From: Sphingomicrobium marinum
Lineage (GTDB): Bacteria; Pseudomonadota; Alphaproteobacteria; Sphingomonadales; Sphingomonadaceae
NCBI RefSeq assembly: GCF_026157105.1
Contig: NZ_JANPVQ010000001.1
Coordinates: 489,501-553,500 of the forward strand
Length of the DNA: 64,000 bases
Direction of reading: 5' to 3'
Position numbers and translations under genes: made by a program. This document shows positions 25,631-35,243 of this stretch, piece by piece; positions within the stretch are counted from its first letter, which is position 1; each line of letters begins with the position of its first letter. Below the pieces are notes generated by a model. That model was given only the letters and a program-made list of their open reading frames with translations. It had not been told where the DNA came from and did not search any database.

Positions 25631-27741
25631 CTCGCGCCGCCTTGGAACGAGAAGGGTAGGGAAGGCAAGCTCGTCCTTTGGCCTGTAGAGAGCGCATTGG
25701 CGAGCGCGGCGGGCGCCAACGCCGCGCCGATCTGCGACAAGCCGCCGGGCGGCGCGTCGCGCTCGACAAGCTCGATCCGAACGGTTGGGAGCTGTTTGAG
25801 GGCGGGGCTGTAGCCGACGGGTTTTGCCATCGCATGATTAAGCGCGGGGGCAGCGCTAAGCGCCCGCTCGACACCGGCGATCACGCCTGCCTCGATGGCG
25901 GTCTGCGCCAACTTGCGGTCGATAATGCGCCCGGCGTCGACGACGGCGGTGATGGCATCGACGCGCGCGCCGAGCCCGGCCTGCCGCGCCTCGATGATGA
26001 GCGCCATTGCACTGCCGTCCATCTCGCCGCATGCAATTCCCATCGCCCCGCCACCACCGACCCAGCCGGCGAGGCGGCCGGCACTCACCAGGAGCGAGGA
26101 CAGGCGCGGGCCGAGCATCGACAGACGAAAGGCGAGAGGCTCGGCCCCTAGCGCCCTGGCGACGCGCTCGACGATTTGTTCATTGGCGAAGTGGTGAAAC
26201 CCGGCGACGTGCCCGGCGAGATGGCCGGCTGCAATGTCGAGATCGAGCGATGCCTGCTCGACCAGCAGGTCGGGGATGCCGTAGGCCGGAACCGCTCCGG
26301 CAATATCGGGGCGCGCGCCATCGCCGCCCGCCAGCTGTGTCAGCGTGTCACCGAGGCCTCCTTGCCCGGCGAAAACGGCATGCCAGCCGCCAATCCGCCC
26401 GTCCGCACCAGCAGTCGCCGAGATACGCGCGCCGAGCGGCGCGCCGAGGCGCCCTACTGCAGCGCTATGGGTCGGCGACAGGCAGAGAAGCACCGGCTGG
26501 CCGATCTCGCGCGCGATAATTGCGGCAATGGGCGCGGCGATCTGGTCGAGCGCACGAGCGCTTCGGCCACCCGCGGGCATCGGGACAAGCGTGACCTGAT
26601 CTTCGCTCAACGAAACCGCCTTGGCGACGGCGCGGCGCGTCGCATCGGGCGCAAGCGTCGCACACCAGATGTCGAGCCCGCCGTCACTGCGCACGCGCGC
26701 CGCTGCGGTGAAGGGCTCAAGATCGCGCGGGATAGCCGGTGCCGCGGTAAAGGTTTCGGCAATCGGCCCGCCGGCAGACCCGATGACCCCGCGGGCATCA
26801 CCGGCATCGGCCAATGTCCTCGCGCCGTGCCCGCCCAGTGCAGCTTCCAGGGCCGCCTCAATCGCCGCATCACCGATATCGGTAGAAGCATATCGCACCT
26901 TGGCGGACGCCATGGAGCGCTCGGCTTCCCACCAGCTGGACGAGATAGCAGCGATCCAGTCTTCGCGTTCGACGAGCTGCACGATGCTTGCGCGTTCGGC
27001 GGCGCGTCCCCGGTCGATGGCGCTGATGCGGCCGCCCGGCGGCGCAAGTCGAGCAGCCGCGTAGACCATCCCGGGGAGTCGTACGTCGGCTGCAAAGCGC
27101 CACGCACCGCGCGCCTTGGCGGGCATGTCAACGCGCGCGGCGGACCGATCGGGCTGTATCCACGGACGCAGCGTGACCGAACGCGGCACGGCGCGCTCGG
27201 CGGCGGCTTCGGCGACATCTGCGATGGCAAGGCAATTGGCGCCTGCCACCAGGTCCGTACCGACTACCGAGATTTCCTCTCGGTCTACGTCCAGCCGGTC
27301 GGCAGCCTCGGCAACAAGCATCGCGTGCGCGGTTGCGGCAGCTTCACGCACCGGCTGTTCGAAGGCGCGGATCGACGTTGCGCCCGCGGTCGCGCGCAGG
27401 TGAACACCGAAGGCATCTTCCAGCGCGGCGTTCTCGATGCCCGGACCCAGCGGCGCGGGTTCGACCGCGATGGCACTGCGCGGGACGCCGAGTTCGTGCG
27501 CGATCAGCGCGGCAAACCCCGCCCAGATTCCCTGGCCATATTCGACTTGCGGGACGAGCGCGGTGATGCCGCCTTTGGGGTCGATCTTCAGATAATGGGA
27601 GAAGCGTGCGGCGCCGCCTTCGCTCCCGAAGGGCGCCAATGTCTCGCGCGGCCAGAAATGGAAGGCGACGAGCAGGCCGATGCCTGCGCCGCCGCCCACT
27701 AGCAGCTGGCGGCGCGATAGTTCAGGCAGCTTCGCCCGCAT
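25627..27741 (-). CDS. Degenerate molybdopterin-binding aldehyde-oxidase-type subunit (IorB-like)
   Basis: A 704-residue relative of isoquinoline 1-oxidoreductase beta subunits in the xanthine dehydrogenase family. The N-terminus has a twin-arginine signal (SRRQLLVGG, RR at 10-11) and then VPQVEYGQGIWAG, as in IorB. Later motifs have decayed: the cofactor motif expected as GGGFGRR reads AGGRSAR, the following WTREED-type segment reads LSPTHS, and the C-terminal catalytic GxGE reads GLSQ, so the base glutamate is missing. No [2Fe-2S] small subunit gene lies beside it. It is probably an exported pseudoenzyme. It sits between an acyl-CoA ligase (20-base overlap) and hemH (4-base overlap). Confidence 0.75.
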   Translation of the reverse strand: MRAKLPELSRRQLLVGGGAGIGLLVAFHFWPRETLAPFGSEGGAARFSHYLKIDPKGGITALVPQVEYGQGIWAGFAALIAHELGVPRSAIAVEPAPLGPGIENAALEDAFGVHLRATAGATSIRAFEQPVREAAATAHAMLVAEAADRLDVDREEISVVGTDLVAGANCLAIADVAEAAAERAVPRSVTLRPWIQPDRSAARVDMPAKARGAWRFAADVRLPGMVYAAARLAPPGGRISAIDRGRAAERASIVQLVEREDWIAAISSSWWEAERSMASAKVRYASTDIGDAAIEAALEAALGGHGARTLADAGDARGVIGSAGGPIAETFTAAPAIPRDLEPFTAAARVRSDGGLDIWCATLAPDATRRAVAKAVSLSEDQVTLVPMPAGGRSARALDQIAAPIAAIIAREIGQPVLLCLSPTHSAAVGRLGAPLGARISATAGADGRIGGWHAVFAGQGGLGDTLTQLAGGDGARPDIAGAVPAYGIPDLLVEQASLDLDIAAGHLAGHVAGFHHFANEQIVERVARALGAEPLAFRLSMLGPRLSSLLVSAGRLAGWVGGGGAMGIACGEMDGSAMALIIEARQAGLGARVDAITAVVDAGRIIDRKLAQTAIEAGVIAGVERALSAAPALNHAMAKPVGYSPALKQLPTVRIELVERDAPPGGLSQIGAALAPAALANALSTGQRTSLPSLPFSFQGGAR

Positions 27742-29398
27742 ATTGCTTTTTCAGCGTGACGCGATCGATCTTGCCGGTGCCAAGGCGCGGCAGCGGCTGG
27801 TCAACGAAGATCATTTCTTCGGGAATCTTGAACGCGGCAATCTTACCATCGAGGAAATCGCACAGCGCCTCTTCGTTGAGCGCGCTGCCTTCATGACGAT
27901 AGATGATGGCAATGGGCACTTCGCCAAGCCGTTCGTCATGCCTGCCGAAGACCGCGGCTTCGGCGACTTCTTCGTGCGCATAGATGGCGGCTTCGACTTC
28001 GGCCGCTGCGATATTCTCGCCGCCGCGGATGATGATGTCCTTCTTGCGATCGACGATGTAGAGATAGTCCTCTTCGTCGAGCATCCCGACATCGCCGGTC
28101 TTGAAGTAGCCATCTGCAGTGAATGCCGCTTCGGTGGCCTCGGGATTCTTCCAATAGCCCTTGATATTGGCGGCGCTCTTGATGCCGATCTCGCCGACGG
28201 CGCCGGTTTCGAGCGCGTTGCCGTCATCGTCCATGATACGAATTTCGACATAAGGGGACATCGGTCGCCCGGTCGACTTCGGCTTGGCGACATAGTTGGT
28301 CCAGAAATTGCCGCAGCCCACCGCGTTGGTCTCGGTCAAGCCGTACCCGAGCGCCGGCTGCGCATCGCCCATCTCCTCATCGAGCCGTTTGACATGCGCC
28401 ACCGGGCGCGGGGCGCCACCGGCAGCGATATCGGTCAGGCTGGAGAGGTCGTACTTGTCCTTGTCGGGATGGTTCATGAGCTCGAGGCTCATTGTCGGCA
28501 CACCGACGAAATAGGTGATCTTCTCGTCCTGGATCAGGCGCAGCGCCTCGCCCGGGTCCCATTTGTCCATCAGCACCATGCCGCGCCCGATGACGAAGCT
28601 GTTGAGCATCACGGGAACTTCGCCCGTCACGTGGAAGAGCGGCACCGACAAGAGTGTCTTGGGCGGATTTGCGGGTTCGCGGCCTTGCGACTGCATCACG
28701 CCCAGCAGGCACATGAGGCTGGTGGCATAGGCATAGACGCCCGTCGTGACCTGCCGATGGGTCGACAAGGCGCCCTTGGCGTCGCCGGTCGAGCCCGAGG
28801 TGAAAAGGATCGTCGCATCGTCGTCGGGACCGACTTCGGGCAGGCTGACGTCCGAATGATCGCCCGACAGCATCTTGCCCATCGCCTCTTCAACCGGCTT
28901 GTAGATATCGATCGTCTCGACCTTCCAGTCGCCGTCGAGACCGGCGATACGCTGCGCGCGCGGCGCATCGGCGATGGTCAGCACCGGCTCGGTCAGCTTG
29001 AAGGCGTGATCGAGCTCGGCCTCGCGCCACCAGCCGTTCATCAAGGTCGCGATCCCCCCGGCCTTGGCGATGGCCATGTAGCTTACGACCCAGGCGGCGC
29101 AGTTTTTCATCGCGATGGCGACACGATCACCCTTTTCGACGCCGCGCGCGACAAGCGCGAGCGCGAGCTTGTCGGACAGCGCGTCTAGATCCGCGAAGGT
29201 CAGCCGCTCATAGGGCGTGATCAGCCCTTCGACCTGTCCGTTCAGCGCGCCGAAGGTCTTGAAGAACATCGGCAGTGTTGCCGGAAAATTGGAGACGATG
29301 GCGCGTCCCTGTTCGTCTTCGGCAAGAATGATGCGCCCGCCTTCGCCCGTTACCGCGGCCAAAACAGCGTCAAAAGTCTGGTCTAGCGGGCTCGGCAT
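27722..29398 (-). CDS. Acyl-CoA synthetase (AMP-forming, ANL superfamily)
   Basis: Activates a carboxylic acid, probably a fatty acid, to its CoA thioester through an acyl-adenylate. The 558-residue protein shows the P-loop-like ILFTSGSTGDAKGAL, the YGLTETNAVG motif, YFKTGDVGMLDEEDYLYIVDRKKDIIIRGGENI with the hinge aspartate, and the C-terminal catalytic lysine region LPRLGTGKIDR. AAAGGAG precedes the ATG at 29398. It is first in a leftward operon that continues through the molybdopterin homologue, hemH, phbB and the RHH gene. With phbB, it suggests fatty acid or PHA metabolism. Confidence 0.92.
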   Translation of the reverse strand: MPSPLDQTFDAVLAAVTGEGGRIILAEDEQGRAIVSNFPATLPMFFKTFGALNGQVEGLITPYERLTFADLDALSDKLALALVARGVEKGDRVAIAMKNCAAWVVSYMAIAKAGGIATLMNGWWREAELDHAFKLTEPVLTIADAPRAQRIAGLDGDWKVETIDIYKPVEEAMGKMLSGDHSDVSLPEVGPDDDATILFTSGSTGDAKGALSTHRQVTTGVYAYATSLMCLLGVMQSQGREPANPPKTLLSVPLFHVTGEVPVMLNSFVIGRGMVLMDKWDPGEALRLIQDEKITYFVGVPTMSLELMNHPDKDKYDLSSLTDIAAGGAPRPVAHVKRLDEEMGDAQPALGYGLTETNAVGCGNFWTNYVAKPKSTGRPMSPYVEIRIMDDDGNALETGAVGEIGIKSAANIKGYWKNPEATEAAFTADGYFKTGDVGMLDEEDYLYIVDRKKDIIIRGGENIAAAEVEAAIYAHEEVAEAAVFGRHDERLGEVPIAIIYRHEGSALNEEALCDFLDGKIAAFKIPEEMIFVDQPLPRLGTGKIDRVTLKKQYAGEAA

Positions 29399-29462
29399 GC
29401 ATCACTCCTTTGATTATCGGTTGACGCACCCTATGAGGCGTTAAGCCAAGAGAAAAGGGACC

Positions 29463-30374
29463 ATGGCAGCAAATTCCACATATGATGGCGCAATCGCCTT
29501 TCCGGACCTGGGTCTGAGCCCGACGCTGATCGATTTCGGCTTCTACCGGCTCGAATGGTATTCGATCGCGTATCTCGCCGGCATCATCATCGCCTACGTA
29601 TACCTCCTGAAACTCCTCAAGAAGCCCGGCGCCCCCATGGCACGTCGCCATGTCGACGATCTGGTGTTCTGGGGAACGCTCGGTGTGATCGGTGGCGGCC
29701 GCCTCGGCTATATCCTGTTCTACAAGCCCGAACTGTTCCTCCAGGGCGCGACGATGTTCGGGATAGATTTGCCCGCCCCCTTTGCAATCTTGAACCTGCG
29801 CGCGGGGGGCATGAGCTTTCATGGCGGGGTGATTGGCGTCAGCCTGGCAATCATCTTCTATAGTTGGAAGCACAAGCTGCAATGGCTTCGCGTCCATGAT
29901 TATGTCGCGGTGACGGTGCCGTTCGGGCTGATGTTCGGGCGGCTGGCCAATTTCCTCAACCAGGAATTGTGGGGCGCGGAAACGAGCGTGCCATGGGCGA
30001 TCCGCTTCCAGGAGGTCGTCGGGGGCGCGCTGGTCCTGGGACCGCCGCGCCATCCCACGCAGCTTTATGAAGCGGGTCTCGAAGGCTTGGTGTTGCTCGG
30101 CATCCTTGCCGTCACGTTCTACAAGACGCAGGCGCGCTATCTGCCCGGCATGCTGGTTGGTGCCTTTATCTTCTTCTACGGCTGCTTCCGCTTCATCATC
30201 GAGATTTGGCGCGAACCGGATTCGCATCTCGTCGAATTCGCGGCATCGACCGGCCTGCAGATGGGGCAGTGGCTCAGCCTGCCGATGATCCTGGCAGGCC
30301 TGTTCCTCATGCTGACCGCCAAGGGGCGTCGCCAGCGGGTCGAGCCGATCGCAGGCTCGTCCAGCGTAGCGTGA
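29463..30374 (+). CDS. lgt: Prolipoprotein diacylglyceryl transferase
   Basis: Transfers diacylglycerol to the lipobox cysteine of prelipoproteins in the inner membrane, the first step for the many lipoproteins in this window. It has 303 residues and seven or so membrane helices. Signatures include RAGGMSFHGGVIGVSLA and the GRLANFLNQELWGAET segment, corresponding to the family GRIGNFINGELWG block, followed by HPTQLYEAGLEG and FRFIIEIWREPD. It overlaps the next gene by GTGA and shares a divergent promoter gap with the acyl-CoA synthetase. Confidence 0.95.
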   Translation: MAANSTYDGAIAFPDLGLSPTLIDFGFYRLEWYSIAYLAGIIIAYVYLLKLLKKPGAPMARRHVDDLVFWGTLGVIGGGRLGYILFYKPELFLQGATMFGIDLPAPFAILNLRAGGMSFHGGVIGVSLAIIFYSWKHKLQWLRVHDYVAVTVPFGLMFGRLANFLNQELWGAETSVPWAIRFQEVVGGALVLGPPRHPTQLYEAGLEGLVLLGILAVTFYKTQARYLPGMLVGAFIFFYGCFRFIIEIWREPDSHLVEFAASTGLQMGQWLSLPMILAGLFLMLTAKGRRQRVEPIAGSSSVA

Positions 30375-31351
30375 GCCTCGCCGAAGCGCTCGAGCAGCGG
30401 ATCGCCGCCGAAGGGCCGATCTCGCTGCACGACTACATGGCGGCCTCCAACGCCGAATATTATGCGTCGCGCGATCCGTTGGGCAAAGCAGGCGATTTCA
30501 CCACCGCGCCCGAAATCAGCCAGATGTTCGGTGAACTCGTCGGTGCTTCGCTGGCCGATGTCTTTGCGCGGGCGGGGCGCCCGGACCACGCGGCGTACGC
30601 GGAGCTGGGACCGGGGCGCGGCACATTGGCAAGCGACGTCCTGCGCCTGATGGGCGGGATCGGATTTGAAGGCGACGTCCATTTTGTCGAGACCAGCCCG
30701 GTGTTGCGCAATGCGCAGCGCGAGCGCCATCCGGACGCCACATGGCACAAGACGACCGACAGCCTGCCCGACGTGCCGCTGCTGATCGTTGCCAACGAGT
30801 TTTTCGATGCGCTTCCCGTGCGCCAATGGGTTGGCGATGCCGAACGCAAGGTGGCCTTTGAAGGCGGCGGGTTTCGTTTTTCGCCCAACGGGACGGTCAC
30901 CCGCGAAACCTGTCCAGCTGCCGAAGCAATAGCAGGGCGTCTGGGCGGGCACCTGGCGCGCCATGGCGGGGTCATGCTGGTGATCGACTATGGCTACGCA
31001 GGCGGAGAGCAGGGCGACACACTGCAGGCTGTTCGCCGCCACACGAAGGTCGGTCCGCTCGCTTTTCCCGGGACGTCGGACCTGACAACCCATGTCGATT
31101 TCGCCGCGTTGGCGGCAGCGGCCAAGCGCGGTGGCGCGAAGGTTACGCGGGTGATCACGCAGGGCACGTGGCTGGAAACATTGGGCCTTGGTCCGCGCGC
31201 CGTAGCGCTTGCCGGTCGCAATCCCGACCGCGCCGATGACATCGCGGCCCAGCGAAAGCGGCTTGCCTCTGAGGAAGGCATGGGAACGCTGTTCAAGGTG
31301 ATGGCGGTGCATCACCCTGATTGGCCCGCGCCCGCAGGCTTGGGGGCATGA
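30371..31351 (+). CDS. MidA/NDUFAF7-type SAM-dependent methyltransferase
   Basis: A 326-residue protein of the family that methylates an arginine in the complex I subunit NDUFS2 in mitochondria; bacterial roles are less clear. The GTG start at 30371 overlaps the lgt stop and gives the expected beginning LHDYMAASNAEYYASRDPLGKAGDFTTAPEISQMFGE. The SAM-binding glycine motif is ELGPGRGTLASD, then LLIVANEFFDALPVRQW. An open frame extends further upstream inside lgt but has no family match. It is coupled on both sides, to lgt and pgeF (ATGA). Confidence 0.9.
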   Translation: MSLAEALEQRIAAEGPISLHDYMAASNAEYYASRDPLGKAGDFTTAPEISQMFGELVGASLADVFARAGRPDHAAYAELGPGRGTLASDVLRLMGGIGFEGDVHFVETSPVLRNAQRERHPDATWHKTTDSLPDVPLLIVANEFFDALPVRQWVGDAERKVAFEGGGFRFSPNGTVTRETCPAAEAIAGRLGGHLARHGGVMLVIDYGYAGGEQGDTLQAVRRHTKVGPLAFPGTSDLTTHVDFAALAAAAKRGGAKVTRVITQGTWLETLGLGPRAVALAGRNPDRADDIAAQRKRLASEEGMGTLFKVMAVHHPDWPAPAGLGA

Positions 31352-32115
31352 ACCTCGATATCGTCACCGCCGCGCCGCTTGACGGTGTGGCGCACGGCTT
31401 TTTCGGCCGCGCCGGGGGTGTATCGACCGGCGACGTTGCCGGGCTGCAATGCGGCTACGGTGCCGACGATGATCGCGAAGCGGTCGACACCAATCGCCGG
31501 CTGGCGGCCGATGCACTGATCGACGGCGCGTCGATTGCTGCGCCTTACCAGGTGCACTCCCCCGATTGCGTCATCGCCGATGCGCCATTCGACGAGCGTC
31601 CGAAAGCGGACGCGGTGGCAACCAGAACGCCAGGCCTGCTGCTCGGCATCGTCACCGCCGATTGCTCGCCCGTGCTTCTCGCCGATGTGGAGGCAGGCGT
31701 CGTCGCTGTTGCGCATGCGGGTTGGCGCGGCGCAATTGCCGGCGTTACCGACAAGACCGTCGGCGCGATGCTGTCGCTTGGCGCGCGGCTCGATCGTATC
31801 GCGGCAGCGGTCGGCCCCTGCATCGCGCAAGCCAGCTACGAAGTCTCGCCCGAGTTCGTCGATCCGTTCCTGGCGGAGGATCCCGATAACGCGCGCTTCT
31901 TCGTAGAGGGCCCGTCGGGAAAACCCCATTTCGACCTCGAAGCCTATGTCGCCGCGCGGCTATCGGCTGTTGGCGTTAGGCGCGTATGGCTGGCCGGGCT
32001 CGATACCTATGCGCACAAAGATCGCTTCTACAGCTTCCGCCGTGCGATGCATCGCGGCGAGGCGAACTACGGGCGACAGATAAGCCTCATTGGCATTCGG
32101 CCCCAACCCGTCTAA
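31348..32115 (+). CDS. pgeF: Peptidoglycan editing factor / laccase-domain protein
   Basis: Family members (YfiH/PgeF, formerly polyphenol oxidase) remove serine wrongly built into muropeptides. The 255-residue protein opens AHGFFGRAGGVSTG and keeps the metal-site residues: histidine in YQVHSPDC (H70), cysteine in TADCSPVLL (C106) and histidine in AHAGWRG (H123), then GPCIAQASYEV. ATG 31348 overlaps the preceding stop (ATGA), so it forms an operon with lgt and the methyltransferase. Confidence 0.92.
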   Translation: MNLDIVTAAPLDGVAHGFFGRAGGVSTGDVAGLQCGYGADDDREAVDTNRRLAADALIDGASIAAPYQVHSPDCVIADAPFDERPKADAVATRTPGLLLGIVTADCSPVLLADVEAGVVAVAHAGWRGAIAGVTDKTVGAMLSLGARLDRIAAAVGPCIAQASYEVSPEFVDPFLAEDPDNARFFVEGPSGKPHFDLEAYVAARLSAVGVRRVWLAGLDTYAHKDRFYSFRRAMHRGEANYGRQISLIGIRPQPV

Positions 32116-32147
32116 TCGGGCGCCGAACTTTCATTCGGAGACGCATC

Positions 32148-33434
32148 GTGAGCGAAGGCCGCAAGCCCAAGAACCCTGCCACCCATATCGGTAACCACAA
32201 GCTCGATCCCGCCACCCTGATGATGGGCTATGGTTACGATCCGTCCTTGTCCGAAGGTAGCCTCAAGGCCCCGATCTTCCACACCTCGACCTTCGTGTTC
32301 GAAAAGGCCGCGGACGGGAAGCATTTCTTCGAAGGCATCACGGGCAAGCGTCCGGGCGGTACCGACGGGCTCGTTTATGCGCGCTTCAACAATCCCAACC
32401 AGGAAATGCTCGAGGATCGCCTCGCTCTGTGGGAAGATGCAGAAGAGGCGCTCGTCTTTTCCAGCGGGATGACCGCAATCTCAATCCTGCTGCTTACCTT
32501 CGCTCGCCCCGGCGACGTCATTTTGATGTCGGGCCCGCTCTACGCGGCGACCGAGACGATCATCATGAAAATCCTTTCGCAGTTCGGCATCGGTCATGTC
32601 GATTTCCCGGCAGGTGCGACGCGCGAGGAAATCGATGCGGCGATGGAAAAGGCCAAGAAGCTGGCCGCCGAGCAAGGCGGCAGCGTATCGATGATCTATC
32701 TCGAAAGCCCAGGCAACCCGACCAATGCGCTGGTGGACGTGCAGGCAGTCGATGCAGCGCGCAAGGCGATGCTGCCCGACACCCCGATCGCCATCGACAA
32801 CACGTTCCTCGGCCCGCTCTGGTCGCGTCCGCAGGATCACGGCGCCGACATCAGCGTCTACAGCCTGACCAAGTATGCGGGCGGCCACTCCGATCTCGTC
32901 GCGGGCGGCCTGACGGGCAAGAAGGCGCTGCTCGACAAGGTTCGCCCGATGCGCAACACGCTGGGCGGGATTTGCGATGCCAACACCGCGTGGATGCTGA
33001 TGCGCAGTCTCGAAACGCTCGAACTGCGCATGAGCCGCGCCGGCGAAAATGCCGAAAAGGTCTGCGAATTCCTGCGCAGCCACGACAAGGTGGATCGCGT
33101 CGGGTATCTCGGCTTCCTCGAAGAAGGCACGCGCCAACGCGACATTTACGACCGTCACGGCCTGGGCGCGGGCTCGACTTTCTCGCTCTACCTCAAGGGC
33201 GGTGAGGAGGAGGCATTCCGCTTCCTCGATGCGCTGCAGATCGCCAAGCTTGCGGTCAGCCTCGGGGGCACCGAAACGCTCGCTTCGGCGCCGGCCGCGA
33301 TGACGCATTTGTCGGTGCCCGACGAGCGCCGCAAACAGCTCGACATCACCGATAGCCTGGTGCGCATTTCGATCGGGATCGAGCGTCCCGAAGACCTGAT
33401 CGCCGACTTTTCGAACGCACTCGACGCGGTCTAG
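32148..33434 (+). CDS. Cystathionine gamma-synthase/methionine gamma-lyase family PLP enzyme
   Basis: A Cys/Met metabolism PLP enzyme of 428 residues. The pyridoxal lysine is in SLTKYAGGHSD (K242). LVYARFNNPNQEMLEDRLALWE and the FSSGMTAISILLLTF helix fit the family, as does the terminal SVGLE-type segment ISIGIERPEDLIADF. The start is GTG at 32148, placed by GGAG eight bases upstream and by the lack of family similarity before it. The exact reaction (gamma-synthase, gamma-lyase or O-acetylhomoserine sulfhydrylase) cannot be fixed. It ends on a CTAG shared with the HAD gene. Confidence 0.88.
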   Translation: MSEGRKPKNPATHIGNHKLDPATLMMGYGYDPSLSEGSLKAPIFHTSTFVFEKAADGKHFFEGITGKRPGGTDGLVYARFNNPNQEMLEDRLALWEDAEEALVFSSGMTAISILLLTFARPGDVILMSGPLYAATETIIMKILSQFGIGHVDFPAGATREEIDAAMEKAKKLAAEQGGSVSMIYLESPGNPTNALVDVQAVDAARKAMLPDTPIAIDNTFLGPLWSRPQDHGADISVYSLTKYAGGHSDLVAGGLTGKKALLDKVRPMRNTLGGICDANTAWMLMRSLETLELRMSRAGENAEKVCEFLRSHDKVDRVGYLGFLEEGTRQRDIYDRHGLGAGSTFSLYLKGGEEEAFRFLDALQIAKLAVSLGGTETLASAPAAMTHLSVPDERRKQLDITDSLVRISIGIERPEDLIADFSNALDAV

Positions 33435-34114
33435 GCCCAGTACTCGATCCGCCAGCCACGCTGTTTTGCGATGGCGAGGAGTTTGGGGTCGGGGTGCACC
33501 GCGATGGGTTCGTCGGACCAGTCGAAGGCCGGCTGGTCGCTATGGTGGTCCGAATAGAAGCGGACGTGCCCGGGCACGACATTATGCTCGAGTAGCCAGG
33601 CTTCGATCATGCGAAGCTTGGCCGGTCCGTAGCAATTTTCGCCATCGATTTTGGCGTGGATCTGCGCGTCGAGCCCCAGCACGCTGTTGGTGCCGATGAC
33701 ATGGTCGAACCCCAGTTTCTCGCCGATGGCCGCGGCATAGAAGCGGTAGCTGGCGGTCGCCATCACGAGCATGCGGCCGTCCTCCCGATCCCTTGCGAGC
33801 GCGGCATGCGTGCCGGGACGGATATTGCTGCGCATCACGCGCTCGGCAAAGCTGCGCACCAGCGGCGACAATTTCTCCTGTGACAGTCGGTGGCCGATGA
33901 GGAGGCGGTGGTTCCACTCCTTCAGTTGCGCGCGGTCGATCATGCCGAGCAGGAAAGCCACCAGCGAAAGGCCCACGAGCGGCAGCGATATGAAGCGCCA
34001 CGGCGCCCGGCGCATCGCCACGTGCATGAGGAACGCCGTGTAGGTCGGCGCTTTGGTCAGCGTCTTGTCCATGTCGTAAATGGCAAGATTTGTCGGTTTT
34101 GGTGGTGATGCCAT
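33431..34114 (-). CDS. HAD-superfamily phosphatase (HAD-IB, SerB/PSP-like)
   Basis: A 227-residue HAD protein with the nucleophile motif DMDKTLT (D14, D16), a conserved threonine/serine in MATASYRF and the C-terminal acidic pair in FYSDHHSDQPAF. A hydrophobic stretch at about residues 40-58 within the cap may touch the membrane. The HAD-IB group dephosphorylates phosphoserine, phospholipid or phosphoethanolamine substrates. The start at 34114 removes a long N-terminal extension with no family match. It faces the Mla operon across a 49-base divergent gap. Confidence 0.8.
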   Translation of the reverse strand: MASPPKPTNLAIYDMDKTLTKAPTYTAFLMHVAMRRAPWRFISLPLVGLSLVAFLLGMIDRAQLKEWNHRLLIGHRLSQEKLSPLVRSFAERVMRSNIRPGTHAALARDREDGRMLVMATASYRFYAAAIGEKLGFDHVIGTNSVLGLDAQIHAKIDGENCYGPAKLRMIEAWLLEHNVVPGHVRFYSDHHSDQPAFDWSDEPIAVHPDPKLLAIAKQRGWRIEYWA

Positions 34115-34163
34115 CGCTGTCGAGCCTTGCCGCGATAATCGAATTGACGCAAGGATTGCCACG

Positions 34164-35243
34164 ATGGTGGAAACCGCTCCCTCGCTCAGCCTCGAAGGCG
34201 CCCTCACCATTTCGCGGCTGGGCAGCGCGCAGCGCGACATCGCCGAAGCGGCCGATCCGCTCGTCATCGACGTGTCGGGGATCGACCGGATGGACACGGT
34301 CGGTGCTTGGCTGCTCTATCGCACCGAGCGTGATCGCGGCGCGCAGATTATCGGCAAGAGCCCGATGGTCGAGCGGCTGATGAAGCAGGCCGCCGAGGCC
34401 GATCCAGGCGAACCGCGCGTGCGTCCCGATGAACCGCAGGGCATTTTCGCGCTGCTCCACGATCTGGGGCTATGGACCGCCGATTTCCTGCGTACATCGC
34501 GCGATCTGGTGGGCTTTTTCGGTGCGGTGCTGATCGGCATTGCCAGCCTGATCCGCTACCCCAAGCGCTTTCGCCTCAATGCGGTCGTCCAGCGGTTCGA
34601 TCTGGTCGGCGTGCGCGCACTGGGCATCATCGGCCTGATGAGTTTCCTGATCGGGATCGTGATTGGCCAGCAGGGCGCGGTGCAGCTGCGCCAGTTCGGC
34701 GCCGAGGTCTACACGATCAACCTGATCGGGCGCATTTCCCTGCGCGAGCTCGGGACGCTGATGACGGCGATCATGGTGGCGGGCCGCTCGGGCAGCGCCT
34801 TTGCCGCGCAGCTTGGCACGATGAAAATCACCGAGGAAGTCGACGCGATGCGCACGATCGGCGTGTCGCCAATCGAAGCGCTAGTACTGCCGCGCCTGTT
34901 CGCCGCGGTCGTCATGATGCCGTTGCTCGCATTCTTCTCGATGATCCTGACGCTGGTTGGCGGCGGCCTGTTCTGCTGGCTCGCGCTGGAAATCCCGCCG
35001 CTCACCTACATTCAGCGCCTGCAGGAAGTCGTGCCTATCACCGACCTGTGGGTGGGACTCATCAAGGCCCCGGTCTTTGGGTTCATCATCGCGCTGGCGG
35101 GCTGTTTCCAGGGCATGCAGGTCGAAGGCAATAGCGAGGAAGTCGGACTGCGCACGACCACTGCGGTGGTCCAGTCTATCTTCATGGTCATCGTGCTTGA
35201 TGCGGTCTTCGCGGTGTTCTTCAGCCAGATCGGGTGGATCTGA
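34164..35243 (+). CDS. mlaE: Lipid-transport ABC permease MlaE with fused STAS domain
   Basis: Inner-membrane permease of the Mla phospholipid transport system. The first ~100 residues form a STAS-like domain (PLVIDVSGIDRMDTVGAWLLYR), the job done by separate MlaB in E. coli. The permease follows, with the GIIGLMSFLIGIVIGQQGAVQL and LMTAIMVAGRSGSAFAAQLGTMKITEEVDAMRTIG blocks typical of MlaE. ATG 34164 is preceded by AAGGA; upstream in-frame codons overlap the divergent HAD gene. Coupled by TGATG to mlaF. Confidence 0.92.
   Translation: MVETAPSLSLEGALTISRLGSAQRDIAEAADPLVIDVSGIDRMDTVGAWLLYRTERDRGAQIIGKSPMVERLMKQAAEADPGEPRVRPDEPQGIFALLHDLGLWTADFLRTSRDLVGFFGAVLIGIASLIRYPKRFRLNAVVQRFDLVGVRALGIIGLMSFLIGIVIGQQGAVQLRQFGAEVYTINLIGRISLRELGTLMTAIMVAGRSGSAFAAQLGTMKITEEVDAMRTIGVSPIEALVLPRLFAAVVMMPLLAFFSMILTLVGGGLFCWLALEIPPLTYIQRLQEVVPITDLWVGLIKAPVFGFIIALAGCFQGMQVEGNSEEVGLRTTTAVVQSIFMVIVLDAVFAVFFSQIGWI

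Noticed and set aside
26176-27702. 508-codon plus-strand frame opposite the molybdopterin homologue
   Set aside because: Rich in His/Arg/Ala with no domain pattern, whereas the minus frame aligns to a known family.
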